Notes: generated by a model from the letters alone, not told the origin. Shown: positions 30,781-40,460, counted from the stretch's first letter. The stretch: DNA of 64,000 nt from Halomonas sp. (GCF_017515565.1 NZ_JAFWFN010000025.1:1-64000), one strand, 5' to 3'. Numbers and translations are program-made.

Positions 30781-30886
30781 TCGCTACATGTTGCCAGCGT
30801 TAGTTGGCAACCAAAAAAAATAGGGATGGTGCTCCACCGCCTAGCGGTGTTTGTCACCCAACACACTTAATCTGGTGATTTCATCC
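30781..30886 (+). promoter_or_regulatory. Structured leader of the rplM-rpsI mRNA
   Basis: The predicted leader contains two hairpins: GTTGCCA/TGGCAAC (30790-30796, 30805-30811) followed by an A-rich stretch, and CACCGC/GCGGTG (30835-30840, 30844-30849). In E. coli L13 represses its own operon through the mRNA leader, so this may be the target here. That function is inferred; I do not recognise the E. coli element by sequence. Confidence 0.4.
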
Positions 30887-31315
30887 ATGAAGACGTTCAG
30901 TGCTAAGCCGCAGTCCGTCCAGCGCGACTGGTATGTTGTCGACGCTACGGACAAAACGCTCGGTCGTCTGGCAACCGAGATTGCTCGCCGCTTGCGTGGC
31001 AAGCATAAGCCCGAATTTACCCCTCACGTTGATACTGGCGATTATATCGTCGTTATCAATGCCGAGAAAGTCCAAGTGACCGGCAACAAGGCGAAGGCTA
31101 AAACCTACTACCGCCACACTGGTTACCCGGGCGGCCTGCGTTCCATGACGTTTGACAAAATGCTTGATCATGCGCCTGAGCGTATCATTGAGTTTGCTGT
31201 TAAAGGCATGTTGCCGAAAGGCCCGTTAGGTCGTGCCACGTACTCCAAGTTAAAAGTGTACGCCGGTGCCGAGCATCCGCATGCTGCCCAACAGCCGCTT
31301 GAACTGAACATCTGA
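30887..31315 (+). CDS. rplM: 50S ribosomal protein L13
   Basis: Large-subunit protein that binds 23S rRNA early in assembly. The ATG at 30887 gives [20 protein letters not shown] and 142 residues, identical in length to E. coli L13; codons upstream in frame are not conserved. Signature regions [17 protein letters not shown] and the C-terminal [17 protein letters not shown] are clear. rpsI follows after 13 bases in the standard operon. Confidence 0.98.
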   Translation: MKTFSAKPQSVQRDWYVVDATDKTLGRLATEIARRLRGKHKPEFTPHVDTGDYIVVINAEKVQVTGNKAKAKTYYRHTGYPGGLRSMTFDKMLDHAPERIIEFAVKGMLPKGPLGRATYSKLKVYAGAEHPHAAQQPLELNI

Positions 31316-31328
31316 GGAAATCTTCGCC

Positions 31329-31718
31329 ATGACACAGCAGTATTACGGTACCGGGCGCCGCAAGACTTCCACCGCTCGCGTGTTTATGAAGCCGGGCTCT
31401 GGCAAAATTACTGTCAACAGCCAGGATCTCGATCTTTATTTCGGTCGCGTTACAGGTCGCATGGTTGTGCGCCAGCCGCTTGAGTTGACCGAAACACTCA
31501 ATCAGTTTGACATTGTTGTCACGGTTGCAGGTGGCGGTAACTCCTCGCAAGCGGGTGCTATCCGTCACGGTATTACACGTGCACTGATGAACTACAATGA
31601 AGACCTGCGTCCCTCGTTGCGTGCCGCTGGCTACGTAACCCGTGACGCGCGTCAAGTTGAGCGTAAGAAAGTCGGCCTGCGTAAAGCACGTCGTCGTCCG
31701 CAGTTCTCTAAGCGTTAA
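31329..31718 (+). CDS. rpsI: 30S ribosomal protein S9
   Basis: Small-subunit protein whose C-terminal tail reaches the P-site tRNA. The 129 residues begin [18 protein letters not shown] and end in the basic tail [12 protein letters not shown], with the invariant final Ser-Lys-Arg. [19 protein letters not shown] is the central signature. It is the second gene of the rplM-rpsI operon, which ends at a strong terminator just downstream. Confidence 0.98.
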   Translation: MTQQYYGTGRRKTSTARVFMKPGSGKITVNSQDLDLYFGRVTGRMVVRQPLELTETLNQFDIVVTVAGGGNSSQAGAIRHGITRALMNYNEDLRPSLRAAGYVTRDARQVERKKVGLRKARRRPQFSKR

Positions 31719-31737
31719 TTTCACGCTATGCGGCAAA

Positions 31738-31768
31738 AACGCCCAGGTCGACGACCTGGGCGTTTTTT
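31738..31768 (+). terminator. Rho-independent terminator of rplM-rpsI
   Basis: AACGCCCAGGT and ACCTGGGCGTT form an 11-base GC-rich stem around a CGACG loop, followed by six T residues. It starts 20 bases after the rpsI stop. A clear intrinsic terminator. Confidence 0.92.
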
Positions 31769-31824
31769 ATTGAAAAAACATAATATTAGAAAGCTCCTAC
31801 CACCATAGTCACGGGTGGTTGTTC

Positions 31825-31853
31825 TTGTGTCTAGCGCTTTGTTTTTTTAACAT
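31825..31853 (+). promoter_or_regulatory. Candidate promoter of petABC
   Basis: TTGTGT (31825-31830) and TAACAT (31848-31853) are separated by 17 bases. The match is moderate (three and four of six). A start near 31860 would place the following CGTCGCAA/TTGCGACG hairpin in the 5' leader of petA. Confidence 0.35.
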
Positions 31854-31873
31854 AGAGCGTATTTGATATTCGT

Positions 31874-31896
31874 CGTCGCAAGACGCCTTTGCGACG
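31874..31896 (+). promoter_or_regulatory. Hairpin in the petA leader
   Basis: CGTCGCAA (31874-31881) pairs with TTGCGACG (31889-31896) around a seven-base loop, 30 bases before the petA ATG. There is no T tract, and the ribosome binding site (GGGAG) lies downstream of the stem. A regulatory or mRNA-stability role is possible. Confidence 0.4.
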
Positions 31897-31926
31897 GAAC
31901 GGGTAAGCTGATGGGAGAAACCAGAA

Positions 31927-32517
31927 ATGGCAGATAACGGCGTAAACAAAGGTCGGCGCCGTTTCCTCGTGGGCGCCACCTCCGTTGTTGGGGCGGTGGG
32001 CGCTGTCGGGGTTGCGGTCCCCTTTGTGGCTTCATGGCAGCCTAGTGCCAGAGCGTTGGCGGCCGGTGCGCCGGTTCGAGCTAATTTTTCTAAGCTCGAA
32101 CCGGGGCAGCGTGTCACCATCGAATGGCGTGGGCGTCCGGTGTGGATCATTAACCGAACGCCTGAAATGAATGCGCGTACTGAAAGCTTGGATCCAGGTC
32201 GTCTTGCCGACCCAGATTCCAGCGAGCAGCAGCAGCCTAGCTATATTACGGGCCCGCTGCGCTCTATACGTCCTGAGGTGGGGGTAATGGTGGGTGTCTG
32301 TACTCACTTAGGCTGTTCTCCACTATATCGTCCGGAGCCCGAGGCAGCGGTAACGGATAACTGGCCGGGTGGTTTCTTCTGTCCATGCCACGGGTCCTAT
32401 TTCGATCTGGCTGGTCGTGTATTCCGCAACGTACCTGCGCCTACCAACCTTGAGGTGCCGCCCTATCGTTTTGAGGGCGAGGACATCATAGTGGGTGAAG
32501 ATGAGGAGGCTGCCTAA
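31927..32517 (+). CDS. petA: Rieske iron-sulfur subunit of cytochrome bc1
   Basis: The 2Fe-2S subunit of ubiquinol:cytochrome c reductase, which moves electrons from ubiquinol to cytochrome c1. A twin-arginine-type N-terminus (KGRRRFLVGA, then a long hydrophobic segment, residues 15-38) anchors it. The cluster motifs are CTHLGC and CPCHGSYFD. The 196 residues are normal. The start has a GGGAGAAACC site. Its TAA overlaps the petB ATG (TAATG). Confidence 0.96.
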   Translation: MADNGVNKGRRRFLVGATSVVGAVGAVGVAVPFVASWQPSARALAAGAPVRANFSKLEPGQRVTIEWRGRPVWIINRTPEMNARTESLDPGRLADPDSSEQQQPSYITGPLRSIRPEVGVMVGVCTHLGCSPLYRPEPEAAVTDNWPGGFFCPCHGSYFDLAGRVFRNVPAPTNLEVPPYRFEGEDIIVGEDEEAA

Positions 32518-33776
32518 TGGGTAATCCAAATAAAGCCAAAGCTGAAAGTGGCATCATGCGCTGGATTGATGACCGCTTTCCAGCGACTCAGATGATGCAG
32601 GAACACCTGACGCAGTATTACGCCCCGAAGAACTTCAACTTCTTCTATATTTTTGGCGTACTAGCGCTGTTGGTCTTGGTAAATCAAATTTTGACGGGCG
32701 TATGGCTTACCATGAGCTACAACCCGTCTGCCGAGGGCGCTTTCAGCTCTGTTGAATACATTATGCGGGACGTAGAGTATGGCTGGCTCATCCGCTACAT
32801 GCACTCAACGGGTGCCTCTGCTTTCTTTGTCGTCATCTATCTGCATATGTTCCGTGCTTTACTGTACGGATCCTATAAAGCACCCCGTGAATTGGTGTGG
32901 ATCTTCGGTATGACCATCTATCTTCTGCTCATGGCAGAAGCGTTTATGGGCTACCTGCTGCCATGGGGTCAGATGTCTTACTGGGGGGCGCAGGTTATTA
33001 TTTCCTTGTTTGCCACTATCCCTGGTATCGGCCCTGAGCTTGCCCAGTGGATTCGCGGTGACTTCCTGATCTCAGGCATTACGCTTAACCGCTTCTTTGC
33101 GCTGCACGTAGTCGCGCTGCCCATCGTTATTCTGGCGCTGGTTGTGCTGCACATCATTGCGTTGCACGAAGTGGGCTCGAATAACCCTGATGGCGTCGAT
33201 ATCAAAGCCAAAAAAGATGAGGCGGGTAAACCGCTGGATGGTATTCCTTTCCACCCCTACTACACGGTGAAGGATCTTGTCGGTATTGCGGTGTTCTTGT
33301 TTGTGTTTGCTGTAGTGTTGTTCTACTTCCCTGAAGGGGGTGGTTACTTCCTAGAGCGGCCTAACTTTGAGCCTGCCAATCCGATGGTAACGCCTGACCA
33401 CATTGCACCTGTATGGTACTTCACGCCGTTCTACGCCATCTTGCGGGCGATTACCTTTGACTTCCTGGGTCTACGCGCTGAGTTCTTAGGTGTGTTAGCA
33501 ATGGGTGGTGCGATTGCTATCCTGTTTGTGCTGCCTTGGCTTGATCGAAGCCCGGTTAGGTCTATGCGGTATAAGGGCTGGTTATCACGTATCGCCATTA
33601 CCGTTTTTGCCATCAGCTTCGTGATTTTAGGGGTTCTAGGTGCGATTCCTACAACGCCGATGCGTACCTTGGTTGCACAGATCTGTACGGTGCTCTACTT
33701 CGCCTTCTTCATCCTGATGCCGATTTACACCAGCATGGAGAAGACTAAACCCGTTCCAGAAAGGGTGACTGGCTAA
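32517..33776 (+). CDS. petB: Cytochrome b of the bc1 complex
   Basis: Membrane subunit carrying both b hemes and the two quinone sites. The 419 residues are a full-length fused cytochrome b with about eight to nine membrane helices. Heme-ligand histidines lie in RYMHSTGASAFFVVIYLHMF and in LHVVALPIVILALVVLHII. The usual PEWY motif of the Qo site is PVWY here (IAPVWYFTPF), a variant known in beta- and gammaproteobacteria. It overlaps petA and petC by one base each. Confidence 0.97.
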   Translation: MGNPNKAKAESGIMRWIDDRFPATQMMQEHLTQYYAPKNFNFFYIFGVLALLVLVNQILTGVWLTMSYNPSAEGAFSSVEYIMRDVEYGWLIRYMHSTGASAFFVVIYLHMFRALLYGSYKAPRELVWIFGMTIYLLLMAEAFMGYLLPWGQMSYWGAQVIISLFATIPGIGPELAQWIRGDFLISGITLNRFFALHVVALPIVILALVVLHIIALHEVGSNNPDGVDIKAKKDEAGKPLDGIPFHPYYTVKDLVGIAVFLFVFAVVLFYFPEGGGYFLERPNFEPANPMVTPDHIAPVWYFTPFYAILRAITFDFLGLRAEFLGVLAMGGAIAILFVLPWLDRSPVRSMRYKGWLSRIAITVFAISFVILGVLGAIPTTPMRTLVAQICTVLYFAFFILMPIYTSMEKTKPVPERVTG

Positions 33777-34543
33777 TGAAAAAGCAACTATTCGTACTGC
33801 TCTTCGCGTTGTTGCCTTTTACGGCCATTGCAGCGCCGCTTCCGGAGCAGCCCTTCTCTATGACGCCTGATCTGCAGGATAAAGAGTCGCTTCAGCGTGG
33901 GATGCAGATGTATGTGAACTACTGCATGGGCTGTCACTCGCTTGAACATCAGCGTTTCTCTCGTGCGGCTGCAGATCTTGAGATGCCTCAAGAGCTGGTA
34001 GAAGAGAATCTGATTTTCTCCAGCGGTTTGGCCTTCAATGATCAAATGCATATTGCTATGCAGTCGGGTGAATCCGAGGGCTGGTTTGGCGTTGCGCCGC
34101 CAGATCTTACGTTGTTTAACCGTCTGCGGGGTTCAGACTATATCTACTCCTACTTGCTGACCTTCTACCGTGATCCTGGACAGCCGCTGGGTGTTAATAA
34201 TATGGTGCTTGAAGCGTCAGCGATGCCCAACGTGCTGGAGCCGCTGCAGGGCGTGCAGGAGATGGTTTGCTCTGAAACGGATCAGCCCGTACGCGGTCAG
34301 TCGCCAGATCCTTTGTCAGGTAAATATCAGTCCTGTGATGTGCTGCAGGTAACTCAGCCAGGCTCCATGGAGCCTGCTGAATTTGAGGAAGCGGTTTATG
34401 ATCTAACCAACTTCCTTGTCTACGTTGGTGAGCCTTCTAAGCTGAAAGCTCAGGCGCTGGCACCTAAAGTACTCATCTTTATCTTTATTTTTGGTGTGAT
34501 TGCTTACTTGCTCAAGCGTGAGTACTGGCGAGATGTCCACTAA
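33776..34543 (+). CDS. petC: Cytochrome c1 of the bc1 complex
   Basis: Heme c subunit that passes electrons to soluble cytochrome c. A signal peptide (residues 1-20, FALLPFTAIAAP) is followed by the CXXCH heme site YCMGCHSLEHQRFSR near residue 50. A C-terminal membrane anchor is visible (VLIFIFIFGVIAYLLKREYW). The 255-residue length is normal. It is separate from petB, not fused as in some alphaproteobacteria. A strong terminator follows. Confidence 0.96.
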   Translation: MKKQLFVLLFALLPFTAIAAPLPEQPFSMTPDLQDKESLQRGMQMYVNYCMGCHSLEHQRFSRAAADLEMPQELVEENLIFSSGLAFNDQMHIAMQSGESEGWFGVAPPDLTLFNRLRGSDYIYSYLLTFYRDPGQPLGVNNMVLEASAMPNVLEPLQGVQEMVCSETDQPVRGQSPDPLSGKYQSCDVLQVTQPGSMEPAEFEEAVYDLTNFLVYVGEPSKLKAQALAPKVLIFIFIFGVIAYLLKREYWRDVH

Positions 34544-34568
34544 TTAGTAGCGTTAAGATAGGCAGGCA

Positions 34569-34596
34569 GGCGCACGGCGAAAGCCGTGCGCCTTTT
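34569..34596 (+). terminator. Rho-independent terminator of petABC
   Basis: GGCGCACGGC and GCCGTGCGCC form a 10-base perfect stem with a stable GAAA tetraloop, followed by TTTTGTTTG. It begins 25 bases after the petC stop. Confidence 0.93.
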
Positions 34597-34654
34597 GTTT
34601 GTCTGTTCAATGGTTATACGCAGCAGGCTATCTTCCCCTAAGGTAGGGCTGGCG

Positions 34655-34663
34655 TGTTATTAT
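34655..34663 (+). promoter_or_regulatory. Candidate extended -10 promoter of sspA
   Basis: TGTTATTAT combines a TGn extension with a five-of-six TATTAT -10 box, about 30 bases before the sspA ATG. No -35 hexamer is seen. It would give a short leader carrying the GAGGA ribosome binding site. Confidence 0.35.
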
Positions 34664-34693
34664 TCTAGATTGTTTTGATGCGAGGATGCTTTC

Positions 34694-35320
34694 ATGGGTG
34701 TTGTGGCCAAGCGGTCGTCAATGATCTTTTACTCAGGTAGTGATGATCATTTCAGTCATCGTGTACGCATTGTTCTGGCTGAAAAGGGGGTAGCTGTCGA
34801 TATCGTTGAAGTTATTGACGGGCAGTCACCCGAAGAGTTGGCAGACCTCAATCCGTACAACAGTGTGCCTACACTGTTAGATCGTGACTTGGTGCTGTAT
34901 GAGTCTAAAGTCATGATGGAGTACTTGGATGAGCGCTTTCCACATCCTCCTCTGCTGCCTGTCTATCCGGTGGCGCGTGCTCAAAGTCGCCTTTGGATGC
35001 ATCGTATTGAGCGTGAGTGGTGCCCGATGCTGGAGCAGATTCGTAGTGGTGGGAAAAAAGAGGCTGACAAAGCACGTAAAGAACTCCGCGAAAGCCTGAT
35101 TGGTATATCGCCGATTTTTGAAGATATGCCCTTCTTTATGAGCGAAGAGTTTACCTTGGTAGACTGCTGTCTTGCGCCCATTTTATGGCGTTTGCCGGAG
35201 CTGAATATCGAGCTGCCTGAAAAGCAGGTGAAGCCACTTTTGAGCTATATGTCGCGAGTGTTTGAGCGTGAAGCGTTTAAGGCCTCTTTAAATGAGCGTG
35301 AAAAAGAGATGCGCGCTTGA
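34694..35320 (+). CDS. sspA: Stringent starvation protein A
   Basis: Glutathione-S-transferase-fold protein that binds RNA polymerase during starvation; it has no GST activity in E. coli. The 208 residues begin MGVVAKRSS, then the thioredoxin-like half with [15 protein letters not shown] and [33 protein letters not shown]-type spacing (about residues 50-80), then an all-helical C-terminal half. A GAGGA site precedes the ATG. The petABC-sspA-sspB order is common in gammaproteobacteria. Confidence 0.95.
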   Translation: MGVVAKRSSMIFYSGSDDHFSHRVRIVLAEKGVAVDIVEVIDGQSPEELADLNPYNSVPTLLDRDLVLYESKVMMEYLDERFPHPPLLPVYPVARAQSRLWMHRIEREWCPMLEQIRSGGKKEADKARKELRESLIGISPIFEDMPFFMSEEFTLVDCCLAPILWRLPELNIELPEKQVKPLLSYMSRVFEREAFKASLNEREKEMRA

Positions 35321-35381
35321 ATCCATATAACCCCTCCGCTTAGCTAGTGGTGGGGGTTACTTGTTAGGAGGTGGGAGTCTT

Positions 35382-35885
35382 ATGAAATCGAGCCGTCCCT
35401 ATCTCGCCCGTGCCCTTTATGAGTGGCTGCTGGATAATGAGCTGACGCCTTATTTCGTTGTTGATGCAACACAGCCGGGGGTCGAAGTCCCACGGCAGTT
35501 TGTGCAAAACGGCCAGATAGTACTCAATGCAGCGCCAACGGCGGTGCGTGATCTATTTATGGAAAACCAGGCGATTGGTTTTAACGCGCGTTTTGGCGGG
35601 CAGCCCATGCAGGTAATGATTCCTATACCTGCGTTAATTGCCATTTATGCCCGTGAAAATGGTGCAGGCATGGTGTTTGGCCATGAGCCTGAGTTGGGCT
35701 CATCGGAATTCGATGATATCGATCTTGAGAATGCCGAGCTTGATGGCGAAGAGTCGGGCGAGAGCGCTAAAACTGCTAAGCCTGAGCTCACTGTCACCGA
35801 ATCTTTTTCTGAGAAAGAGAGCGGCAAGCCGGATTCAAAGAAAGATAAGTCTAAGAAAAAGCCTACTCTGCGAGTGGTGAAGTAG
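35382..35885 (+). CDS. sspB: SspB, ClpXP adaptor
   Basis: Binds ssrA-tagged and some other proteins and delivers them to ClpXP. The ATG at 35382 (167 residues) has a GGAG site; the upstream in-frame start lacks support. The peptide-binding domain covers about residues 1-110 (FNARFGGQPMQVMIPIPALIAIYARENG-type segment). An acidic, low-complexity linker follows. The chain ends in PTLRVVK, the ClpX-docking XB motif, nearly identical to the E. coli C-terminus. Confidence 0.95.
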   Translation: MKSSRPYLARALYEWLLDNELTPYFVVDATQPGVEVPRQFVQNGQIVLNAAPTAVRDLFMENQAIGFNARFGGQPMQVMIPIPALIAIYARENGAGMVFGHEPELGSSEFDDIDLENAELDGEESGESAKTAKPELTVTESFSEKESGKPDSKKDKSKKKPTLRVVK

Positions 35886-35927
35886 CGCCCTGTTAGCTAA
35901 CTGTCTGCAAAGAGTGGTTATTGCTAA

Positions 35928-35968
35928 TAAAAAAGCCTCACACGGGTTCACCGTGTGAGGCTTTTTTT
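35928..35968. terminator. Bidirectional terminator between sspB and dolP
   Basis: GCCTCACACGG (35935-35945) and CCGTGTGAGGC (35951-35961) form an 11-base perfect stem around GTTCA. It is flanked by seven A residues upstream and seven T residues downstream, so it can end transcription from both convergent genes. Confidence 0.94.
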
Positions 35969-35988
35969 GGCAATGCCGATAGCCTGAA

Positions 35989-36561
35989 TCAATCAATATA
36001 ATCGAATACTTTGACGATTCGCTGAATCCCGCCTACTGAGGAGGCTGCATTTACGATGCGGTCAGCTTCTTCACGAGACACCATGCCCATTAAGTAAACG
36101 CTTGCGTTTTCTGTGGTCACTTTCAATTTAGATGAGTCGATGCGGTCGTTAGTCGCTAGTTGGCTGATAACATTCGTTGTTAACCAGGTATCAGTTAAGC
36201 GCTGACTGGCGGGAAGGCGTGCCGCAATGGCAAGCTCGTTATGGACCTCGTTGACGCCCCTAAGTGAGCTGACAACGTTGCCTGCCTTTGAGCGAAGTTC
36301 CTCGCTAGGAACTTGGCCAACCAGCAGTAAAGAGCCGTTATAGCTGTGCGCGCGAATACGAGCGTCGCCAAGCCGTGCGTCAGCGCGAGCAAGCGCGCGT
36401 TCGGCTTCGCGCTCAATAGTTGCGTCTACCGCTTCAACATCATTACTGCGTTGGCCATAGTTGGCAGGGTTTGACGCCGTGTTGTTGGCGCAGCCGCTGA
36501 GTACTACAGCGCTGCACAGGGCAGCCAAAATAAGTTTTCGAGAAGAGAAACCCAGGGCCAT
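35989..36561 (-). CDS. dolP: DolP (YraP), dual-BON-domain lipoprotein
   Basis: Outer-membrane lipoprotein that in E. coli localises to division sites and supports envelope integrity and the BAM complex. A lipoprotein signal ends in the lipobox VVLSGC near residue 23. Two BON domains follow, roughly residues 50-115 (ARIRAHSYNGSLLLVGQV) and 125-190 (LKVTTENASVYLMGMVSREEAD). The 190-residue size is close to E. coli DolP (191). It follows diaA in the conserved lpoA-yraN-diaA-dolP order. Confidence 0.95.
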   Translation of the reverse strand: MALGFSSRKLILAALCSAVVLSGCANNTASNPANYGQRSNDVEAVDATIEREAERALARADARLGDARIRAHSYNGSLLLVGQVPSEELRSKAGNVVSSLRGVNEVHNELAIAARLPASQRLTDTWLTTNVISQLATNDRIDSSKLKVTTENASVYLMGMVSREEADRIVNAASSVGGIQRIVKVFDYID

Positions 36562-36605
36562 GGTGGTGATTCCTATAAAAGAGGTAAGTAGGCACGTGTA
36601 GCTGC

Positions 36606-37208
<603 letters not shown>

Positions 37209-37221
37209 CTAGTTAAAAGAG

Positions 37222-37593
37222 TCAGTAAGCGTCGAAGGCTGCTTTTTCCCAGTGAAACTCAAGGGAGGGCGGCGTGCCAACGATCGCTAGAATATCAAAG
37301 CGGCAAGGGCTAGAAACAGCGTATCGAGCAATATACAAACTGGCTGCGCGGATCAATCGCTGCCGCTTTTGTGCATTAACTGTTTCTAAGGGGTGGCCGT
37401 AGCGGGTTGTGGTTCGGTGTTTGACTTCAACGAAGACTAGAATGTCTTGATCCATCATCACCAGATCCAGTTCGCCACCTTTAACATGATGGTTACTGGC
37501 AACCAGTCTTAACCCATGTTGTTGCAGCCATTGAGCAGCAAGTTGCTCAATGGCTGCGCCGCGGAATCGGGCTGTGCGAGCGTTATTCGTCAT
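37222..37593 (-). CDS. yraN: YraN (UPF0102) nuclease-fold protein
   Basis: Small protein of the UPF0102 family with a restriction-endonuclease-like fold. The 123 residues contain the PD-(D/E)XK-like pattern GGELDLVMMDQDILVFVEVKHR, where E-x-D and E-x-K fit the catalytic residues. The function is not established. It overlaps the 3' end of lpoA by 11 bases, so it is translated from the same mRNA, and diaA follows after 22 bases. Confidence 0.92.
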   Translation of the reverse strand: MTNNARTARFRGAAIEQLAAQWLQQHGLRLVASNHHVKGGELDLVMMDQDILVFVEVKHRTTTRYGHPLETVNAQKRQRLIRAASLYIARYAVSSPCRFDILAIVGTPPSLEFHWEKAAFDAY

Positions 37594-39088
37594 TTCCCAT
37601 CAGGCCGGGAATCAAAATCGGCGAAGGTGTGCCGTTCTGGAATTTCGCCCAGGGTAGCTCGCGGTAGATGCGGCCATCATCGGCGAGGCGGAGCGTGCCA
37701 GTACTGCCACGCAGCCCTTCAAGGGATGAAAGGTCCGATAGGCGTGTGGCAAGTTCAAGGGCATCAACGCCCATCGCCATCAGGCGAAAAGAAGAAGCAT
37801 CGGTTTCATCGCGAAGACGCTGATAGGTGCTGTAGAAGGGTAGGACTTCCTCGCCGCCAACGGCTGCGTCAGGAATTTGCCAAGGAATATCCATAAACAT
37901 CACATCGTTAAGGTCTTGATCCAGGCGTGTTTGCCGACGTCCTTCATGCAGGTGCGATGTTGCATAAATAGGTAGGTTTGGCGCGTAGTAGTAATCCATT
38001 GTGGGAGGTACTTGCCGTGCGTAGTCAGGTAGCGCTAATAAAAACAGTGCATCAATGTTGCCAAGGCGTGCGCGCTCACCGCTCACATTAAGTGCAGTTT
38101 GGACAGCGTTAGAAACAGAGCTGCTGGGGTTGTAGCGTACTGCGTTAGTTACTTCGCCCCCTTGACGGTGGTACTCGTTCCAAAAGGCTTCTCCTACACG
38201 TCGACCCCAGTCGTTGTCAGGCACCATAACGGACATTTGGCGGTGGCCGTCTTGATAAGCGCGTCGAGCGGCTTGGCGTGCTTCATCTTCAGCGGATAAA
38301 CCGTATTGGAGCAGGCGGCTGGCACGGTTGCGATCGCTGTTACCATAGTTCAGCGCTAGCGTGGGCATGGGTACGCTGTCGCGCTGCTCAAGCTGGGTAA
38401 CCTGGTCTTTGTCGAGCGGGCCAATGACCAGCTGTGCATTCAATTGCGCGGCACGGCTATAAATCTCATCCAGCGAGTATTGGGAGGTATCTAAAAAGCT
38501 AAGCTGCACACCGTTACCACGAATCTCGTTATGGTTACGCATAGCAGTGGCTATCGTCGAGGCAACACTGCTTAGTGGGCCAGATTCCGGCAGCGCGACG
38601 AGAATACGCTGGATGTTGGCACCTTCAAGCTCGGGTATTGAAACAGCCGAAACACCCGGTTGATCAAGTGCTTCTCTTGCCCATTGCTGGCGTTCAGCAA
38701 GTGTTTCTTGCTGATTGGCCTGCATCGGCAGCTCATCATCAAGCACCTGAGTTGCACGTAGCACTGCGCGAGGGTTGTCTAAGCCGCGGGCAAGTTCAGA
38801 GTAAAGCATTGCCCAGCGAACCCGATCTGTATCGGAAAGCAGGCTTTCATCAATCGAATCCGCCGCTTCAAACGCGTTTTCGCGCTGCCCCTGCTGGGCA
38901 AGAATATTCGCTGCTTCTAAGCGTGTTTGTGCCGCTTGTTCAGGAGCTTGCTGTTCAGCTTGGCTAAGTAAGCGGTTAGCATCCTGGTCGGGTACTCGAT
39001 CTACCACGCTGGGCGGCTGCATGGCACACCCTGTGATGAGAAGTGCCATGAAGGCAGTGGCGAGTAAGCCACGTAATGACTGTTTCAT
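37583..39088 (-). CDS. lpoA: LpoA, outer-membrane lipoprotein activator of PBP1a
   Basis: Outer-membrane lipoprotein that reaches through the periplasm to activate the class A synthase PBP1a. I chose the ATG at 39088 with a GGAAGGA site; it gives a lipoprotein signal MKQSLRGLLATAFMALLITGC. A TPR-like helical N-terminal half (about residues 30-230, Gln/Glu/Ala rich) is followed by a periplasmic-binding-protein-like half (ILVALPESGPLSSVASTI onward). The 501-residue length is shorter than E. coli LpoA (678), mainly through a shorter linker, as in pseudomonads. Confidence 0.92.
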   Translation of the reverse strand: MKQSLRGLLATAFMALLITGCAMQPPSVVDRVPDQDANRLLSQAEQQAPEQAAQTRLEAANILAQQGQRENAFEAADSIDESLLSDTDRVRWAMLYSELARGLDNPRAVLRATQVLDDELPMQANQQETLAERQQWAREALDQPGVSAVSIPELEGANIQRILVALPESGPLSSVASTIATAMRNHNEIRGNGVQLSFLDTSQYSLDEIYSRAAQLNAQLVIGPLDKDQVTQLEQRDSVPMPTLALNYGNSDRNRASRLLQYGLSAEDEARQAARRAYQDGHRQMSVMVPDNDWGRRVGEAFWNEYHRQGGEVTNAVRYNPSSSVSNAVQTALNVSGERARLGNIDALFLLALPDYARQVPPTMDYYYAPNLPIYATSHLHEGRRQTRLDQDLNDVMFMDIPWQIPDAAVGGEEVLPFYSTYQRLRDETDASSFRLMAMGVDALELATRLSDLSSLEGLRGSTGTLRLADDGRIYRELPWAKFQNGTPSPILIPGLMGNDE

Positions 39089-39201
39089 GTATCCTTCCTT
39101 AGTTTCCATTTGCGCTGTCGCCGCTCAGCGAGCAGGTGAATAAGCCATTGCATCAGCATAGCGCACCGGCAGGGCAAGCCATTAACAAATCGGGAGTCAC
39201 G

Positions 39202-40059
39202 ATGACACACCAAGATCCGGGTACATTGTACGTGGTTGCTACCCCAATTGGGAATTTGGAAGACTTAACGCCACGAGCTGCCCGGGTATTAGCGCAGGTA
39301 TCGCGGGTTGCCGCTGAGGACACACGGCATAGCGGGCGCTTGCTAGCCCATCTTGGGGTTAATAAACCAATGCTGTCACTGCATGATCATAATGAGGCGC
39401 GGCGAGTAGATACGCTGGATGCCTACCTTCAGGCAGGCGAGGATATTGCGCTGATCAGTGATGCAGGTACGCCGTTAATTAGCGACCCAGGTTTTGTGTT
39501 GGTAAGAGAGCTACGCGCACGAGGGCGCAAAATAGTGCCGTTGCCTGGTGCGTGTGCCCTGGTTACCGCGCTATCGGGAGCGGGCTTACCCACTGATCGG
39601 TTCACGTTTGGTGGTTTTTTGCCCGCTAAGCCTGGGGCGCGCCGTCAGGCATTAGAGCGGTGGGAGGCCCGGGAAGAGACGCTGGTGTTTTACGAGTCGC
39701 CTCACCGTATCTTGCACACGCTAGAAGCGTTGCGAGAGCAAATGCCTGCGCGAAACGTCGTGCTGGCCAGGGAGCTAACCAAAACATTTGAAACATTTCT
39801 GCACGGCTCACCTGAAGAGTTGATTCACTGTTTGACGGATGATCCTAATCAGGCAAGGGGAGAGTTTGTGGTGATTATCTCCGGAGCACCCGCGGTGGCG
39901 CTGGGTGATCATCAAGCGATTCATGCAGATGAGTTGCTCAAATCACTGTTGGCGGAAGGGGTAGGAGTTAAGCAGGGAGCGGCGGTTGCAGCCAGAATGT
40001 TAGGTGGGCGTAAGCAAGAGTGGTATGCCAGATTGCAAGCAATTAAAGGTGAGCATTGA
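39202..40059 (+). CDS. rsmI: RsmI, 16S rRNA 2'-O-methyltransferase (C1402)
   Basis: Tetrapyrrole-methylase-fold enzyme that 2'-O-methylates C1402 of 16S rRNA with SAM. The ATG at 39202 has a GGGAG site and gives 285 residues; upstream in-frame codons are not conserved. Motifs: LYVVATPIGNLEDLTPRA at the start, AEDTRHSGRLL, and ISDAGTPLISDPGF. RsmH, which methylates the same nucleotide's base (N4), is encoded just downstream after rnpB. The rsmI stop lies inside the candidate rnpB promoter. Confidence 0.96.
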   Translation: MTHQDPGTLYVVATPIGNLEDLTPRAARVLAQVSRVAAEDTRHSGRLLAHLGVNKPMLSLHDHNEARRVDTLDAYLQAGEDIALISDAGTPLISDPGFVLVRELRARGRKIVPLPGACALVTALSGAGLPTDRFTFGGFLPAKPGARRQALERWEAREETLVFYESPHRILHTLEALREQMPARNVVLARELTKTFETFLHGSPEELIHCLTDDPNQARGEFVVIISGAPAVALGDHQAIHADELLKSLLAEGVGVKQGAAVAARMLGGRKQEWYARLQAIKGEH

Positions 40060-40084
40060 GGCAGACGCATGGCGCTGGTATGCT
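40056..40084 (+). promoter_or_regulatory. Promoter of rnpB
   Basis: TTGAGG (40056-40061) and TATGCT (40079-40084) are spaced 17 bases apart. The expected start, seven bases after the -10 box, falls at 40092, the predicted 5' end of the RNA. The -35 box overlaps the rsmI stop codon. Confidence 0.7.
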
Positions 40085-40091
40085 TGCCGCC

Positions 40092-40460
<369 letters not shown>

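Noticed and set aside
31200-31736. 178-codon open frame on the minus strand over rplM and rpsI
   Set aside because: It lies entirely over two ribosomal protein genes and their terminator.
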